From positions 31,023,786-31,087,785 of the forward strand of contig OZ024724.1 in NCBI GenBank assembly GCA_964016875.1: 64,000 bases of DNA. Direction: 5' to 3'. Origin of the DNA: Fallopia convolvulus. Its lineage: Eukaryota; Streptophyta; Magnoliopsida; Caryophyllales; Polygonaceae. The notes under the pieces were generated by a model. That model did not search any database. It worked only from the letters and a program-made list of their open reading frames with translations, and was not told the DNA's origin. Every line of letters starts with the position of its first letter. The stretch's first letter is position 1. This document shows positions 33,273 to 45,665 of the stretch, piece by piece. A program made the position numbers and the translations under genes.

Positions 33273-34740
33273 CACTTTAATCCTGAATCTTATGAACAAA
33301 CCATTAATTGTAAGCATGCTTGTAACACCCCTAATTTACAACATTGGGTATTACCGCCAGTGACCTCGGATTTTACCGTCCAAAGTCACCCAAGGCTTTT
33401 AGAATGATATTGAACAATTAAAATGCGGAAATTAACATAATTCATAATAAAAAAAGGGTGCTCTCGAAAGAGACTTTAGTTCATACAAACCTCCTTACAT
33501 TGTTTAACAAAATGATGTTTGATAACGAAACACATAAAAACTTGTTTTTGGGACATAAATATAAATAAATCCAAAATGATACGGAAAATACATCTTGGTG
33601 AATCGTGCCCTTCCTTCGTCTTCACTTTACACCTTGCTCGGATTCCTAGGGTCTGACATAATTCGCAAGGGGCAAGAATATGCCAAGCATACATGCGGAA
33701 AAGAAGAATTAGTCTAAGAGACTAAGCAAGCGGGAACGGAACTTCCCAAGGGTATTTCGATAATTTAGCAATTTCGAGAGAGATATTATCGGGTTGTGTC
33801 TTAAGGTATGGATTATTTATGTGGGTTTTAACGGTACGAAGAAAAGCATATCTCAAGCGGAGATAGCTCGTTAATCAAGAGAAGAGCTACGAGATTGTAG
33901 ACTTCTTTTAGAATAGAAAGGATGTTGGGAACGTTATTAATTCATACAAATTGAAAACCTCTTGCGCCTTGAGCGGGCCGAGAGCCGGATCGATCATTTG
34001 AGATCGGTCCAGTTTTGATGTCTTTAAAATGTGCATTGGGCACTTGTCTTATATAGTGACAAAAATATTCGATTTCGTTAATGATTTTTAAAGGGGGTGG
34101 GGGCTTGAATGGCCCGTTCCACCAAGGGAAAACTCAGTTCCTGACACTTAGCTAGAGTGCCACTCATCCCTCCTTGCAATCGGAGCGGACATGGATCATG
34201 ACCCGGAAAGTCGTACTTTAAGCGCAAAGGCATACGACTTAGTAAAAATTATATAGAGGCGTCGGGATAGTCCCGCGCCCATCACTAGTTCGTTCGAAAC
34301 CGTTCTCTTAACGAAAACGTAAACAATCAAGGCCACAACAAAGCTAACATAATAATCCTATCAAATATTTAATAGCGGAATAACAATAACAATGGGGTCA
34401 TTATATCTAACAATCGATATTCCTAGGTTCATTTATTACTAGCAAACAAGTTGTTCCCAACATCGAGAAATTTCCCGGAATGAATATATATAAGGCTACA
34501 GGGGGAAATTCCACTTTCCTTTGTTCTGACGATATCAGATTTAGCGAAAGAGCAGAAAACGTTGTTTCGCGACTTGGAATGGGAATTCGACCTATTGACA
34601 CGGAATATTCCGATAACTTTAATAAGAATTTACGTTTCTTCTAAAGTTACGAAAAATCTTTTTTATTCTTCTCAAGAGATTACTTTACTAAATTATATAA
34701 ATATTTAGTTGTATGAGAATAAAATAATAATATTCCTTAT

Positions 34741-35489
34741 AATTCAATCTTATTTTTCTTGCTTTTTTTATTGATAACCACTCAATTTATACAAAGTTGG
34801 ATGGGAGCCTAGCAACTAACTGGGCTCCGACACCCTTATTTAAGGCAAAGCACAAGCGTTGAAAAATAAAGGAACGAATATTAGCATTAGCCGTGTTACT
34901 ATGAGCAGCCCGTGCGACCCTAGACAAAAACTCCATGGCATCGCTTCCTAGCTCGCCAAAAGTAGAGAAAGCAAAAGCAATGAAACTATATCCATTGTCT
35001 GTGCACTTCAATTCGTACTTCCTCTTCTTACGGACAACAGCATTAGAAATAGCAGCTCCATGGACAAAACCATCAACTCCAGCCCCCGTAAAGGGAGAGA
35101 CACATGTGACATCTAAACAGACGTTCCTCCCTTTATCCCAAGAGTATACCAGAAGATCTGCAGGTCGGAGATCTCTACCTTCCTCCGACAGAAATCCAAG
35201 AGGTACCTCTTTTTGTACAAAAACACCTGCCTGCGTACAGATATCACCCAACACGTCCCGGACAAGGTTATGGCGGAACTTAAGACCAATATCATTCCCA
35301 CAGTGGACCGCATGATCGCCAAAACAATCTATGGTTTTAGAAGAGCAACAAGGGCAAGTAAAACCAGCTGGATACATAGGAATAGCAAGGCGATAGCTCA
35401 AAACACACCTGAATTGTTTTGAGTGCATCGTTTGTCCTAACCCTTCAACTGGGAGGGTTCTCAAGAAGTCCAAAGAGTGAGCTGACCTG
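34741..35489 (-). mobile_element. 5'-truncated non-LTR-type insertion inside the solo LTR
   Basis: 749 bp flanked by the 8-bp direct repeat TTCCTTAT (34733-34740 and 35490-35497). Joining the flanks restores the sequence found uninterrupted in the element C LTR near 2030-2045, so this is a true insertion. It codes on the minus strand for one open frame that begins at the very edge, consistent with 5' truncation. The 3' end contains ATCAATAAAAAAAG, resembling an A-rich tail or polyadenylation signal, followed by about 30 more bases. Confidence 0.75.
34787..35473 (-). pseudogene. C-terminal restriction-like-endonuclease-type domain of a retroelement protein
   Basis: 228 open codons without a stop. 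Order: FRCVLSYRLAIPMYP; a Cys/His cluster CPCC...GDHAVHC; RHNLVRDVLGD; then RPADLLVYSWDKGRNVCLDV, in which the Asp residues and downstream Lys-rich segment resemble a PD-(D/E)xK nuclease core; then VVRKKRKYELK and an ending in GVGAQLVARLPSNF. This order, zinc cluster then RH then PD...D, is that of the REL-ENDO domain at the C-terminus of R2-like non-LTR elements. I also recall similar anonymous proteins in plant annotations, so it may be a widespread plant family. The RT that would precede it is absent. Assignment to a clade is inference. Confidence 0.6.
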
Positions 35490-37330
35490 TTCCTTATTAA
35501 TATTATTTTAAATATTATAATATCCTTTTTATTCCTTAAAAATCCTTATTATAATAATATTCATTTTTATTCTTGGAAACCAACTAATGTCTTTAATTAG
35601 TTTAATATAATATTCTTTTGTAACTTAACTTGCTATTTTTAAAATAAATAAGTAAGGAAATGTTTATGAGATTATAAGATATAGCTTTCTAACCTTTAAA
35701 AGATATATTTTATTTATAATCTTATTAGAGTGGTAAAAGTCTATTTTGCCCTTATAAAATTAAATATCTCAACTTAGTGTTATTATAATGTTACCTTTTT
35801 ATCAATAATATCCATAACATTACTTATAATATTATTTCTTATCCAATAATATTTTATTATGACAAGATCCCATTAAATCCTTATTTAAATATATACAAGT
35901 AATATTAAGTAGAGATAATAATATTACTAGACATCTTTTTAGTATTTTCCTTAATTAGGACTTTCTAGATTAAATCATAAAGCAAGCTCTCTATAAATAT
36001 AGTATGATATTAAAATAATCTTATTTACCTTATTTACATATTTTCTCCCATATCTATTGTTTATATAAATAACATGATCATAACTTAACTCTTATTTTAT
36101 AACCAAAAGCATATTTATATGATATATTAGTTCTAACTATATCATCTTTCCTATTTTTCCAATATCTTTTCATTCAAGGCAACTTTTATAACTTAACAAT
36201 ATTAATATCATATTATATATTCACTTCTTATCACAACTACCATATTTATTAAATAAATCTCATCTCTTTAGAAATTGCTACACCTAGAGATATGTCATAC
36301 TAATATCTTATTATATAATAAATTTATTATCATATCTATCATTATTATAAAATAGTTCAAATGTCTTTGAATTCTCTACACTTGGAGATATATTATAAAA
36401 ATAATAGCCCTTTATTTTATAATCTTCTACTAGGTATTTTAATAATAAAAAGCTACAAACTTTATATAAAAATACTTTTACATGGTTTCTTATTATTATT
36501 TAATATAAATCATGTCTTGCAATCTATAATATACTAAATATTAAATAGAATAATCAAATTTACCAAACATACTTGTAATTCTTTTATTTGTTTTAATCTT
36601 CTTCTTCAACTAACAAGATCTCAAATTATTATTTTGATTATATTAAAACTTGTAAGCTAACAATATTTATTGAGAGGCTATCTATTTTATATAAAAAAAA
36701 TTATTATAACATTTTCATTAAAAATTGGATAAAAGATATGGACCTTCTTCAACAGAATGTACGTATGAACCACAAAGGAGGACCAAGAGAGGACAGGCGG
36801 ACGGCGGCACCAGGCGGGACGACGGCGGCCTCGGCGGGGGTCCTCGGCGACGCGCGGCTGACTCCGGCGGGCAGGGGCGGCCGGTGGTGGTGCAAGAGAG
36901 GAGAAGAGGGTTGTGATGGAGCTTTTGAATGACTTCTATGGTGTTTTTGTGGGACAATTTTTGAAATTATAAGGCTGATTTTTGGACTAGAATGAGAGCA
37001 CAATGCTAGTAAAGAGGAGAAGAGAGGTGTGAGTTTGAAGGAGGTTGGAGCTCCTTTAAATAGGCAAAGGGAGGAGGGCTATGGATCCATGCCATTGATG
37101 GTGCACCAATGGAGAGGAAGAGGATGATCCTCCATTGGCTAAGAGTGTGCTAGTTTGAGAGTGATGAAGGATGATGCAAGAAGCTTGGTCTTGCAAGCAA
37201 AGGAGAAGGAAGAGAAGCATGCAATGGTGAAGCGTCAAATCAATCAAGCTCAATTTGACTTGTTTGAAGAAGAAGAAGAATAGAGGGATATTTTATTAAA
37301 AGAGGGGGATTATGAGTAGTTAAGTTACAA

Positions 37331-37400
37331 TAGCATAGCGGTTTGAAGTGTGTGGTGGGGGGGGGGGGGCGGAAGGAATAAGAGGTCTTGAGTTCAAGTC
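37331..37400 (+). other. tRNA-like A and B box pair in the solo LTR
   Basis: TAGCATAGCGG (37331-37341) fits the pol III A box and GAGTTCAAGTC (37390-37400) is close to a B box, with about 48 bp between. They point opposite to the LTR. The related stretch in element C keeps only the B-box part. No foldable tRNA is evident. Confidence 0.35.
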
Positions 37401-37905
37401 TCGACTCTTGGCTCCTTTTTATTTAAATCGCCTTGTACTTATTTTTAGTCTTGTACACTCCATTATTTAATAATTTCGCATTTTATAAAAGCCTTATTTT
37501 ATTTGAATGCTTTTATGCCTTCATAATCCTTTATAATATATTCTTGAATTTATTTAAATTATTTAAGTTCTCTTGTTATAGAGAAAAAGGATTATAAACT
37601 ATATTATAATGGTTTTTACATAGCTTGGAATATTGCGGATATTACATTTATAACACTTTTATAATTTATTAAGATAATTATAAAAATAATAAAACTCTCT
37701 ATTTAAGAGAAAATACTTAAATAGATATCCGACTTACATAATATATTTAATTAAATTCTTAATTGTCATTGTAGTAAACTTTTGTAACCTTTCATAATAT
37801 AATATGAAATTATAAAGTTTATTAAATTCTCTATTTTAGAGAAAAAAATTATTGGGATAATTACCCATTTTATTTTATTTAGAATTTAGCAGATATTACA
37901 ATGCT

Positions 37906-39400
37906 AATGAATGGTTAAAAGCTATGCATGAGGAATTCAAAGTATGCATGTGAATGATACTTGGTCCCTTGTACCCAAACTTGATAAAGTTAAGCTAGTT
38001 GATTGTAAATGGATCTTTAAGGTTAAGGATGGTGCTACCGACCTTGACCCACCCAGATACAAAGCTAGGCTTGTAGCTAAAGGGTTTACTCAGAAAGAAG
38101 GAATTGACTACAATGAAATATTTGCCCATGTAGTTAAGTATAAGACCACGTGATTACTGCTTGCTATGGCTACTATTTTTGATTGTGAGATAGAACAGAT
38201 GGATGTTAAAACTGCCTTTTTACATGATAACTTAAAGCAAACAATCTATACGAGACAACCTAGGGCTTCATTGATAAGAATAAACCTAATCATGCTTGCT
38301 TGCTTAAGAAGTCTATATATGGTTTAAAACAGTCTCCTAGGCAGTGGAACTTGAAGCTTAATTCTTGCATGCTCTCCATGAACTTTGTAAGGAGTAAATG
38401 GGATACTTGTTTGTATTACAAGCATGTTAAGAATGGTAAACCTCTGTATGTGCTGCTCTATGTTGATGATATCTTGCTTATCAGTAGTTCTAAATCTGAT
38501 ATTACTGGGGTTAAGCATGATTTGAGTAAGCATTTTGACATGAAGCACTTAGGTCCTACTCAGAGAATCCTAGGGGTTAAAATCATAAGAGATAGAGATA
38601 AAAGAGTTATGAAACTGTCTCAAATTGATTACATTCAGAAGGTGCTTGATAGGTTCTCTATGACTGATTCTAAATCTACACCTATTCCCTTAGGAGGGCA
38701 TCTAGAACTTTCAAAGAAAGACTGTCCTACTACTTCTGTTGAGATTGAGAAAATGGATAATGTGCCTTATGATGTTGTTGTAGGTTCTGTGATGTATTCT
38801 ATGCTATGTACTAGACCTGATTTGGCTTTTGCAATTAGTGTTTTAAGCAGGTTTATGTCTAACCCTGGTGAGAAACATTGGTCTGCTATGAAGTATTATC
38901 TCAGGTATATGGCAGGGACAAGGAAAATGGGTCTGGTATATGCTGAGCATAAGCCTAGTACTTATTTGGAGGGTTTTGTAGATTCTGACTTTGCAAGCAA
39001 CAAAGATAACAGAAAGTCTACTACTTCATATTTCTATACTTAAGCAAGAAATTGTATTTCATGGAAATCTCAATAGCAATCCATAGTAGCTTTGTCTTCC
39101 ACTGAAGCTGAATACATAGCTATTGTGGAAGCCTCTAAAGAGGCCTCATGGTTGAAAGGCATATTGAAAGAGATCACTGGGAAAACATATATCCCTAAGA
39201 TCTCTACTGAAAGCCAAAGTGCTCTTTAATTATGCAAAGATCATGTCTACCAAGGACTAAGCACATATACTTGAGATTTCATTATATTAGAGATGAAATT
39301 GAGAAACAGCTGATCAATATTGTGAAGATAGTTGGTGAAGTGAACCCTGTAGACTTTGGAACAAAAATTGTGCCCATTAATAATATTTGAGTTTTGCAGG
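37906..39400 (+). pseudogene. Copia E reverse transcriptase and RNase H
   Basis: Starts in the RT (NEWLKAMHEEF, then WSLVPKLDKVKLVDCKWIFK) and, after frameshifts near 37938 and 38155-38300, runs through SIYGLKQSPRQW, the catalytic LLYVDDILLI (YVDD near 38458), GSVMYSMLCTRPDLAFA, and into RNase H (GFVDSDFASNKDNRKSTTSY, then ALSSTEAEYIA). Stops occur from 39044 on. The segment is contiguous with 33059-33315 once the solo LTR is removed. Confidence 0.9.
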
Positions 39401-39943
39401 GACTCACTCCACATCAAGGATGTTGGCTGAGGTGTGGAGCTGGACCAATGATAGAAAGAGGAGGTCTCGGTTCTATCAAGTGCACTATTGAATTAGAGCT
39501 TTAGAGTAGAAACATATCTGGATTAAGAGGGCATATGTTGTAAATAATCCATTCATGTATTTGTGTTCAATGTACAAAATGTATGTATCAAAATACTAGG
39601 TAGAGCTAGATGAATTCAGAACCGGGTTCACCTTATTATTAGGGTGTGGTTTAAGAGGTGACTCGGGTTGGTATCCACCCCGGATTAAACTAGTTGGAGC
39701 TAACTAAACCCGAGTTAGCTTAATTGGACAAGACCTATATCATTTAAGGTGAATTCCAGATTAAAGGAGAAGCTAGGCCCATTTGTGAGTTTGGTCCGTT
39801 TGGTGATCTCTGGCCCATTCTGAGTTGGAGACGCTCCATTCGATGAAACGCTGCGTTTGGAAGGCTCCCCGAGTAACCTAGCTATTTAAAGGCTGGAGAG
39901 CTCATTGGGAGCTCATTCGTTCACGCGGTGCTAACCCTAGATC

Positions 39944-39946
<3 letters not shown>

Positions 39947-40011
<65 letters not shown>

Positions 40012-40030
40012 AAGAGAGAGAGAAGAGAAG
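39947..40030 (+). repeat. (GA)n microsatellite in Copia E 3' LTR
   Basis: About 30 uninterrupted GA units followed by GAGAA variants. The 5' LTR has only a few at the same place, which explains the LTR length difference. Confidence 0.95.
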
Positions 40031-40471
40031 AGAGAGAGAAAAGAGAGAAAGGAGGAAGAAGAATGAGCTCGCCGGCGATTGCTCATATCCGGGATTCCTT
40101 GGTGTCTAGAAGAGCTTGATCTAGACTCGCAATTGTGGAAGGGGGCCGAAACCCTTCCGTTTCTTGATCCTTTACCTTTGCTCTTGTTTCTTTTCTTCGT
40201 TCTTCGTCTTCTCTTGTTTCTGGATGTCTAGCTTTGCCAGTGTTTAATCGCTTTGTACTTGAACCTCTTAAACTTTGATGTAGTGCATATGAATGGGACC
40301 GGATCTCCCTTATTGAGGTCCCCCAGATGTAGAGTTCTTTAAACTCGAACCGGGTAAACAATTCATGTGTCCTTTTATGTTTTCTTTTGCTTGATTGATT
40401 CGTGTGCAAATTTGCTTAACTAGATCTATCAGATCTTCCATAGTTCTAGGTCAAATCTCATTTACATCTTG

Positions 40472-40810
40472 TTTCCTTGCATCATACCAACACATACATA
40501 TCTTCGACATAATAGATCATAAGGGATCACTTACTGCATAATTATAATAATTGATATCGGGTGGGCAAAAGATGGGAAAGATGCCAACACTTAAGCTAAA
40601 CACACGCTATAATCTACTACTGATACGCATTCTAGTTTCTCGACCAAGTGACAAATTTAAGCAACACCAAAAAACCATTCAAAAAGACACACCACTTCGA
40701 CTTATCCTTCTGATATGAAGGCGTATTACTCTTGCCTGGCCATTTAACAGTTTCCCCCATTTTACTAAACGTTCGGACCACTTCCGTCGCGTCCACCCAA
40801 AAGTTGTAGT
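40472..40810 (-). pseudogene. Fragment of Tat-like gag (continuation of element F)
   Basis: Read on the minus strand from 40810 to about 40560, the translation contains FSKMGETVKWPGKSN and YQKDKSKWCVF, matching the region before and into the zinc knuckle of Tat-lineage gag. It joins the part at 43729-45043 once the solo LTR between them is removed. Below about 40560 the match is lost. Confidence 0.65.
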
Positions 40811-43723
40811 TGTAATAACCCTCAAATTTTTATAATTATAAATAAAATATTAGCAAGTAAATTTTATTTATAACAACATAAGTAAACATGCCTTGATAGA
40901 GTAAAAGTATTTTTTTTATAAAATTATAGTTTATAAAATATTTGAAGTAAAATGGCTAATTTTAATATGGTCTACAAATAAAGTGTTAATGGGTAAATAA
41001 AATCTCAAATAAAATAAAAATAAAATTCGAAATTAGTGAACCCAAGAGTCATCTCATACTTGGAACAAACTTGTTCATGAGCGGGATCTTTGAATTGATC
41101 GTATGAGCTTATTTCTTAACGGATTTTGAATCCGTAAAAAGGATAAGATCAATCAACTTAATCCCTATCCAAACCCTCTATCAATTGAAAGGATGGGTTC
41201 TGAATTTTATCCCAAATCTCGGATTTTTCGTCATCCCAAAATATTAGGGTTCTATATCATGATCCTTGCAAATTCGATTGGATAAGAACGACGAGTTGTT
41301 ATTCAGTATCAAAGATAACGAGATATCATTTAACTAACTTAGATTTAGTAGTTATAAGGTACCTAACTCGGTTTTTATTCCAAATTCATTCAACTAAAAT
41401 CAAAACGGGTTGTTAAGACGAGATTTGAGTTTCAGATTGTTTTGATTCGTTTTAATCCAATTTTAGATCGTTTTGCTTGAAATTTTCCACTATAAATAGA
41501 CCTTTAGCCTACCTTTCCATCCCATCCTCGAAATTTGATTAAACCCTTCGGAATCAACCCAAAAATTTCCCCCGAAATAGCCTCGCTTGCCCGCCTCTAT
41601 TTTTCGGAGGTGCTGTTCGCCGACGAATTTCTCTCGCCACCGGTCAACCCACTGAACGCCGCTGCCTACAGTTGGAAGCTACTAGTCCTTGTTCCAACGC
41701 CGCTAGTCCCGTCCCAAACCGTTGTCGGAGGAGATCGAACGAGTCAGCTGAAGTCAGAGTGTTGCGCCCTTGTTGATGTGCTTGCTACTGCTGTCGGTGA
41801 GTGCCACTGTGCACCATATGTATTTTCGTTTAGCTCTAGTATCTTCAAATCAAAAGAGCCTAGGAACAAAAATAAAAATAAAAATGTATAATATATATTT
41901 TTTAATAATAACTGCATTGTATAAATATATACTAATCAACGGGCTAACGTGTACATGTATATAATTGGGAATAGGCCATGGATATGTATGATCGTTCTTA
42001 GCATAAGAGCACACATAAGTAATAAAATATATGAGGACTTAATTAGTGAATTTCTTTTAGGTGGAAGTGTATATATTTGAAAAAAAATCGTACATGCTCT
42101 ACAGCATATATACTAATTTTATACACATAGGTAAATTAATTAGTGGTGTGTAAAGTGCATTAAAATAATTAGTTAATGATAATGGACTAATTGATTTTAA
42201 AAGAAATTAGCTTAAAAGAATAGTCCAATCATTTATATTATTTTGATTAATAAGGAATTTAAAGTTAGCTATATTTTAGGCTTTCAACTTTCAAAGAAAT
42301 GAACAAAATAAATTAGATATAATTTATTTTGTATTTCCTTGTGTAAATCAGGAAAGGAAACTCGATTGTAGGGGTTCAATCTCATTCCAAAGACAACTTT
42401 GCTTTCACCCGCAATCAAGGCAAGTGGTGGTTCGCTTTCATATTTAGTCATGGATATCGTTATTCATGTTGCATGTTTGTTGGGAACGCTTGTTTGGATA
42501 AAAATGAATCTAGGTTGTTTAGAAATAATGACGTGTGTTATAAATTAAAATGGATCTAGGGTTTTATTATTGCTTAGAAATAATGACCCATGTGCAAGCT
42601 AGCTTATTATTAGTAGTATTATTAGTTTGTGCTAGAATTTATACTTAAGTTGCTTGCTTGAACATTGTTTGTTCACGATCTCCTATGTGAGTCGTTGTTG
42701 TGCTTCTAGCATAGAACTAGGGGTGGGAGTTCTAAATTCCTGAATACCTCTTTATAACAAATTGCATTAGGATGGACCTAGACCCTAGTGCTGGTCATGA
42801 CCATACCCGCTCAATCGTTCTGAAGGGTGTCGCACCTAGCTAGTGCTTCGTATCGGAACTTAGGAATCCGTTACTCTTTCTCTTGGGGACTTCAAACCCA
42901 ATGTCCTTGGCATACCGCGTTGTCATCTTAAAAGCTACCAACTTAAATGCAACGTTTTTTCATTAATGTAAGATAAGTGCCAATGCACAAAATAAATGAA
43001 CACGGGTGGTGACTACAACTTTGAAACCACTCTTGATCCCGACTTTGAAAGGTCTATTTTCCAATCTGAATTTGGACAACACGCATTCGGTGAGGTTGGT
43101 TATAGGCCCGCTTAGTTGACGGGGGTTTTTCGAAAACTTGTATGATTATTAAAGTTCCCAACAAACCTTTCTTCCTTATAGGAACCATATTCTTGTGGTG
43201 TCCTTATCTTTTCGGCATATTTCCTTTTCGTGGAACTATTTTGGTTAGCTATCATCGATCGGCTTTCATTCGGAATTTGATGGTCTAATTAAAAGAAGCC
43301 ACAAGAACCCTCACATAAATTCCACTTGCTTAGTTTGTCACAAGACTAACCCGACCGCTTTATTTCTTTTGCATGGCCCGCTGGTGTGCACCGTCCCTAT
43401 ACGACACATCAGGAAGTAGAGGAGCCGAGTTACAAGACTGAAGAAGTTGAAGAATTTTATTTGAGTTTTCGTTTAAAATAAAGGTCGAGATCCTTGGTTT
43501 GTGAGGACCGTCTTGAATGTTTCCACAATCATTAGAAGATTTATTTTGTATCCCGCACAAGTTGAATAATTTATTATTTTAAAGTCACATTAATTTATCA
43601 AATGGTTTATGAATTATTATTTGAATTTGAATTTGTATACTGTGAAAGCCTAGGGTAGCTTCAGAAAGTATATTCCGAGGTTATTGGCGGTAATATCTCC
43701 GAGGGAAAAACGGGGGTGTTATA
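40811..43723 (+). mobile_element. Solo LTR of a third Tekay-like family (G)
   Basis: Starts TGTAATAACCC and ends GGGGGTGTTATA (terminal CA changed to TA). Perfect duplications GTAGT at 40806-40810 and 43724-43728. A TATA box TATAAATA lies at 41491-41498 followed by a GC-richer leader. Its 3' part (GGTTATTGGCGGTAATAT) resembles the end of the C-family LTR, so the two are related. The short ORF over the leader at 41535-41891 is not a recognisable gene. Confidence 0.88.
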
Positions 43724-43728
43724 GTAGT

Positions 43729-45043
43729 AAGATAGTCTTGAGGGTTGCTTCGGATCTTCATACCGCTCGTACACCTTAGATGATATCATGTTTACAGTGG
43801 GATTGGCGGAAGAAGAATTTAGGTATGGAACGTATCTGGTTTCTCGCCGTCCATGCCAGCATTCCAGTCAGTGAGGGCTGGTGGTCTTGCTAGAGAAGAT
43901 GTCGACTTTTTCCAACCGTACATGTGCCAACACCTTACCTATACTTCATCGAAATTCGAGCAAGGATACTTAGTTAATTCACGATAAAGTTTAGGGTTAC
44001 CGGAGGAGATGCCTCTTCGAAATGATTCAACAACTGTAGCCGCGTCGCATCCTTCTATGGTCACCAACTCTTCATTATACTTGTTTAGGAAGGCTTTAAA
44101 AGATTCGCCAGTCCTTTGCACTATAACGGTATAGATCACTAGAACGTTTCTTGGCATGTTGGCTACTTGCAAACCTGACCCAGAACTTGTCAACCAACTC
44201 AACAAAAGATGATATGCTTCCAAGTGGTAAATGAGAAAGCCAGTGGAGCGTTGGTCCAGATAACGTATTACCGAACCAATGACACATAAAAATCTCCTTC
44301 ATGTCAAAAGGAATTGTGTTAATATTCATAGTCTGCTTAAAAGCGGCTATATGTTGATCTGGAACCATAACCCCTTCATACTTTTGTACGTCGGGGACGT
44401 GATACTTTCGAGAGATGTCTACCCTCGCGATAGAAGGAACAGAGGGGGGATCGGTGTATCTGTCCCGCCTTTCTATTGCTATCGGGTGTGGGGCCCCTGA
44501 GACTTGAGTGATTTGGTCTTCCAAGGCTTTAAGGCGTTCTCGTAATTGAACAACCTCAGCATCCTCTCGTACAACACTTAAAAGTATTACCGTTTACCTG
44601 ATAGCTAGTTACCTGCCTCCCATCTTCTGGGGTCATTAGATTCGGATCATCCATATCTAATCGATGATCAACGCCATGCATTGCTCCCGTAACGCGTTGT
44701 CGGTTTGTTGCTGATTGCACTTGAGATTGAAGCAAATTTCGTTCGTTAAAGTTTCGATTTGTTTCTCATATACCTCGGCAAACTTAGTGTGAACCTCTTT
44801 CTGGTTTTCCAGATCTTTTTGGAGAGTAAGCATGGATGCACGCAATTCAGCAACGACATCAGATTCTGTTGTCGTTTCTCATTCGACAGCAGACACAAAA
44901 GTGGTAGAATCTTTGTTCCCATCTCCAAAGTTGTGTTCGTTTCCTTCCGTCACGTTCTCGGTCTGTTGAACGCCAACTTCCAGGGTGATCTCGTTGTTCT
45001 CCGAATCGTCGACATGGTTGTAAGTAGTGTTAATGTCGTCCAT
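43729..45043 (-). pseudogene. Tat-like gag of element F (decayed)
   Basis: Minus-strand ATG at 45043-45041 starts MDDINTTYNHVDDS. A coiled-coil segment (RASMLTLQKDLENQKEV) follows, then the gag core: PDVQKYEGVMVPDQHIAAFK, LHWLSHLPLGSISSFVELV and, after a frameshift near 44130, ESFKAFLNKYNEELVTIEGCD. Stops at about 44880 and 44655 also interrupt it. This pattern (KYxG..DP..H, WF..LP.GSI.SF, F..RF..E) is that of Tat/Retand gag. The gene continues at 40810 on the other side of solo LTR G. The element's pol is not present. Confidence 0.8.
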
Positions 45044-45091
45044 TTTGCATGTGGATAGAGTCTATGATTTTCAACAAATCTTCCTGGCTAA

Positions 45092-45109
45092 GCTCCACGG
45101 TGGGCGCCA
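45092..45109 (-). other. Primer binding site of element F
   Basis: The minus strand reads TGGCGCCCACCGTGGAGC, the primer-site type used by Tat-lineage elements, two bases from the LTR. Confidence 0.85.
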
Positions 45110-45111
45110 AT

Positions 45112-45665
45112 TGTTTTGGGCAGATTCAACACATAAACGCGTTACCTACTATAATGAGGGAAACTAGAAACTCAACCAAGAAATAGCCTAAACGCGTTAA
45201 GCTCGTAAACAAGATGAAATCCAATAAAAATGTAAGTAAAAGAAGAATTGAAATGTAGGGAATAGCTTGATTGAATATAATAATGTTTGAACAATGACGA
45301 CGTTTTGTTGGGTTTATAGAAGAAACAGTCGAACAGTAGCCTTTTGACTTTACGATAATTGAAATCAAAGAGTAAGGAATTTGTAGCTCGTCGGTGTGTA
45401 ATTCTTGTATCCCTTTCCTCCCTCTCTAGGTCTTTTATAGTCCATTTCCATTAATCGAACGTTGCCCTTTAGCGGCTTCCCTATCCCGTGAATATCGCCG
45501 TTGACATTGAATGCCTTAGCCGTTATCAACGGATATGTCTCAAGCTGTTAGCCGTTTCGTCCATGCCTCGACGCACGCTTTGAACAAGCAGTTTTGGGCC
45601 TCCCCCTTTGTATTGAATCACGCTTTTGATCATCGGATTTGGGCCTAAATTCGGATAACCCAACA
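45112..45665 (-). repeat. 5' LTR of element F
   Basis: The plus strand runs TGTTTTGGG...AACCCAACA, giving TG...CA ends on the minus strand. A minus-strand TATA box CTATAAAAG lies at 45440-45432. The outer boundary is inferred from the terminal inverted bases, as there is no second LTR for comparison. Confidence 0.65.

Larger units (their letters stand above)
33321..37900 (-). mobile_element. Solo LTR of the element C family, antisense
   Basis: Runs TGTAACACCCC... to ...GATATTACA on the plus strand, the reverse complement of the LTR at 1-3559. Target duplications ATGCT at 33316-33320 and 37901-37905 are perfect. Without the 749-bp insertion it is about 3.82 kb. A minus-strand TATA-like GCCTATTTAAAGG lies at 37065-37053, followed by a GC-rich island at about 36890-36780 matching the one in element C. 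It interrupts the RT gene of Copia E. The 13-base G run at 37357-37369 is unstable. Confidence 0.9.
28904..40466 (+). mobile_element. Copia element E, decayed, with nested insertions
   Basis: LTRs at 28904-29767 (864 bp) and 39536-40466 (931 bp), both starting TGTTGTAAATAATCC and ending TTTACA; the size difference is mainly an expanded (GA)n tract in the 3' LTR. Target duplications TCTTG lie at 28899-28903 and 40467-40471. A primer site TGGTATCAGAGCTTGG follows at 29771. The interior holds gag, protease, integrase, RT and RNase H in Copia order, with many stops and frameshifts. It is split by a Cassandra TRIM (32585-33053) and an antisense solo LTR (33321-37900). Confidence 0.93.

Noticed and set aside
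34935..35315. Plus-strand ORF over the endonuclease-type insertion
   Set aside because: Shadow of the minus-strand frame, which carries the recognisable Cys/His and RPADLLV motifs.
41535..41891. Possible 118-residue gene
   Set aside because: Sits in the leader of solo LTR G right after its TATA box; no domain, and the start is an upstream non-ATG codon.
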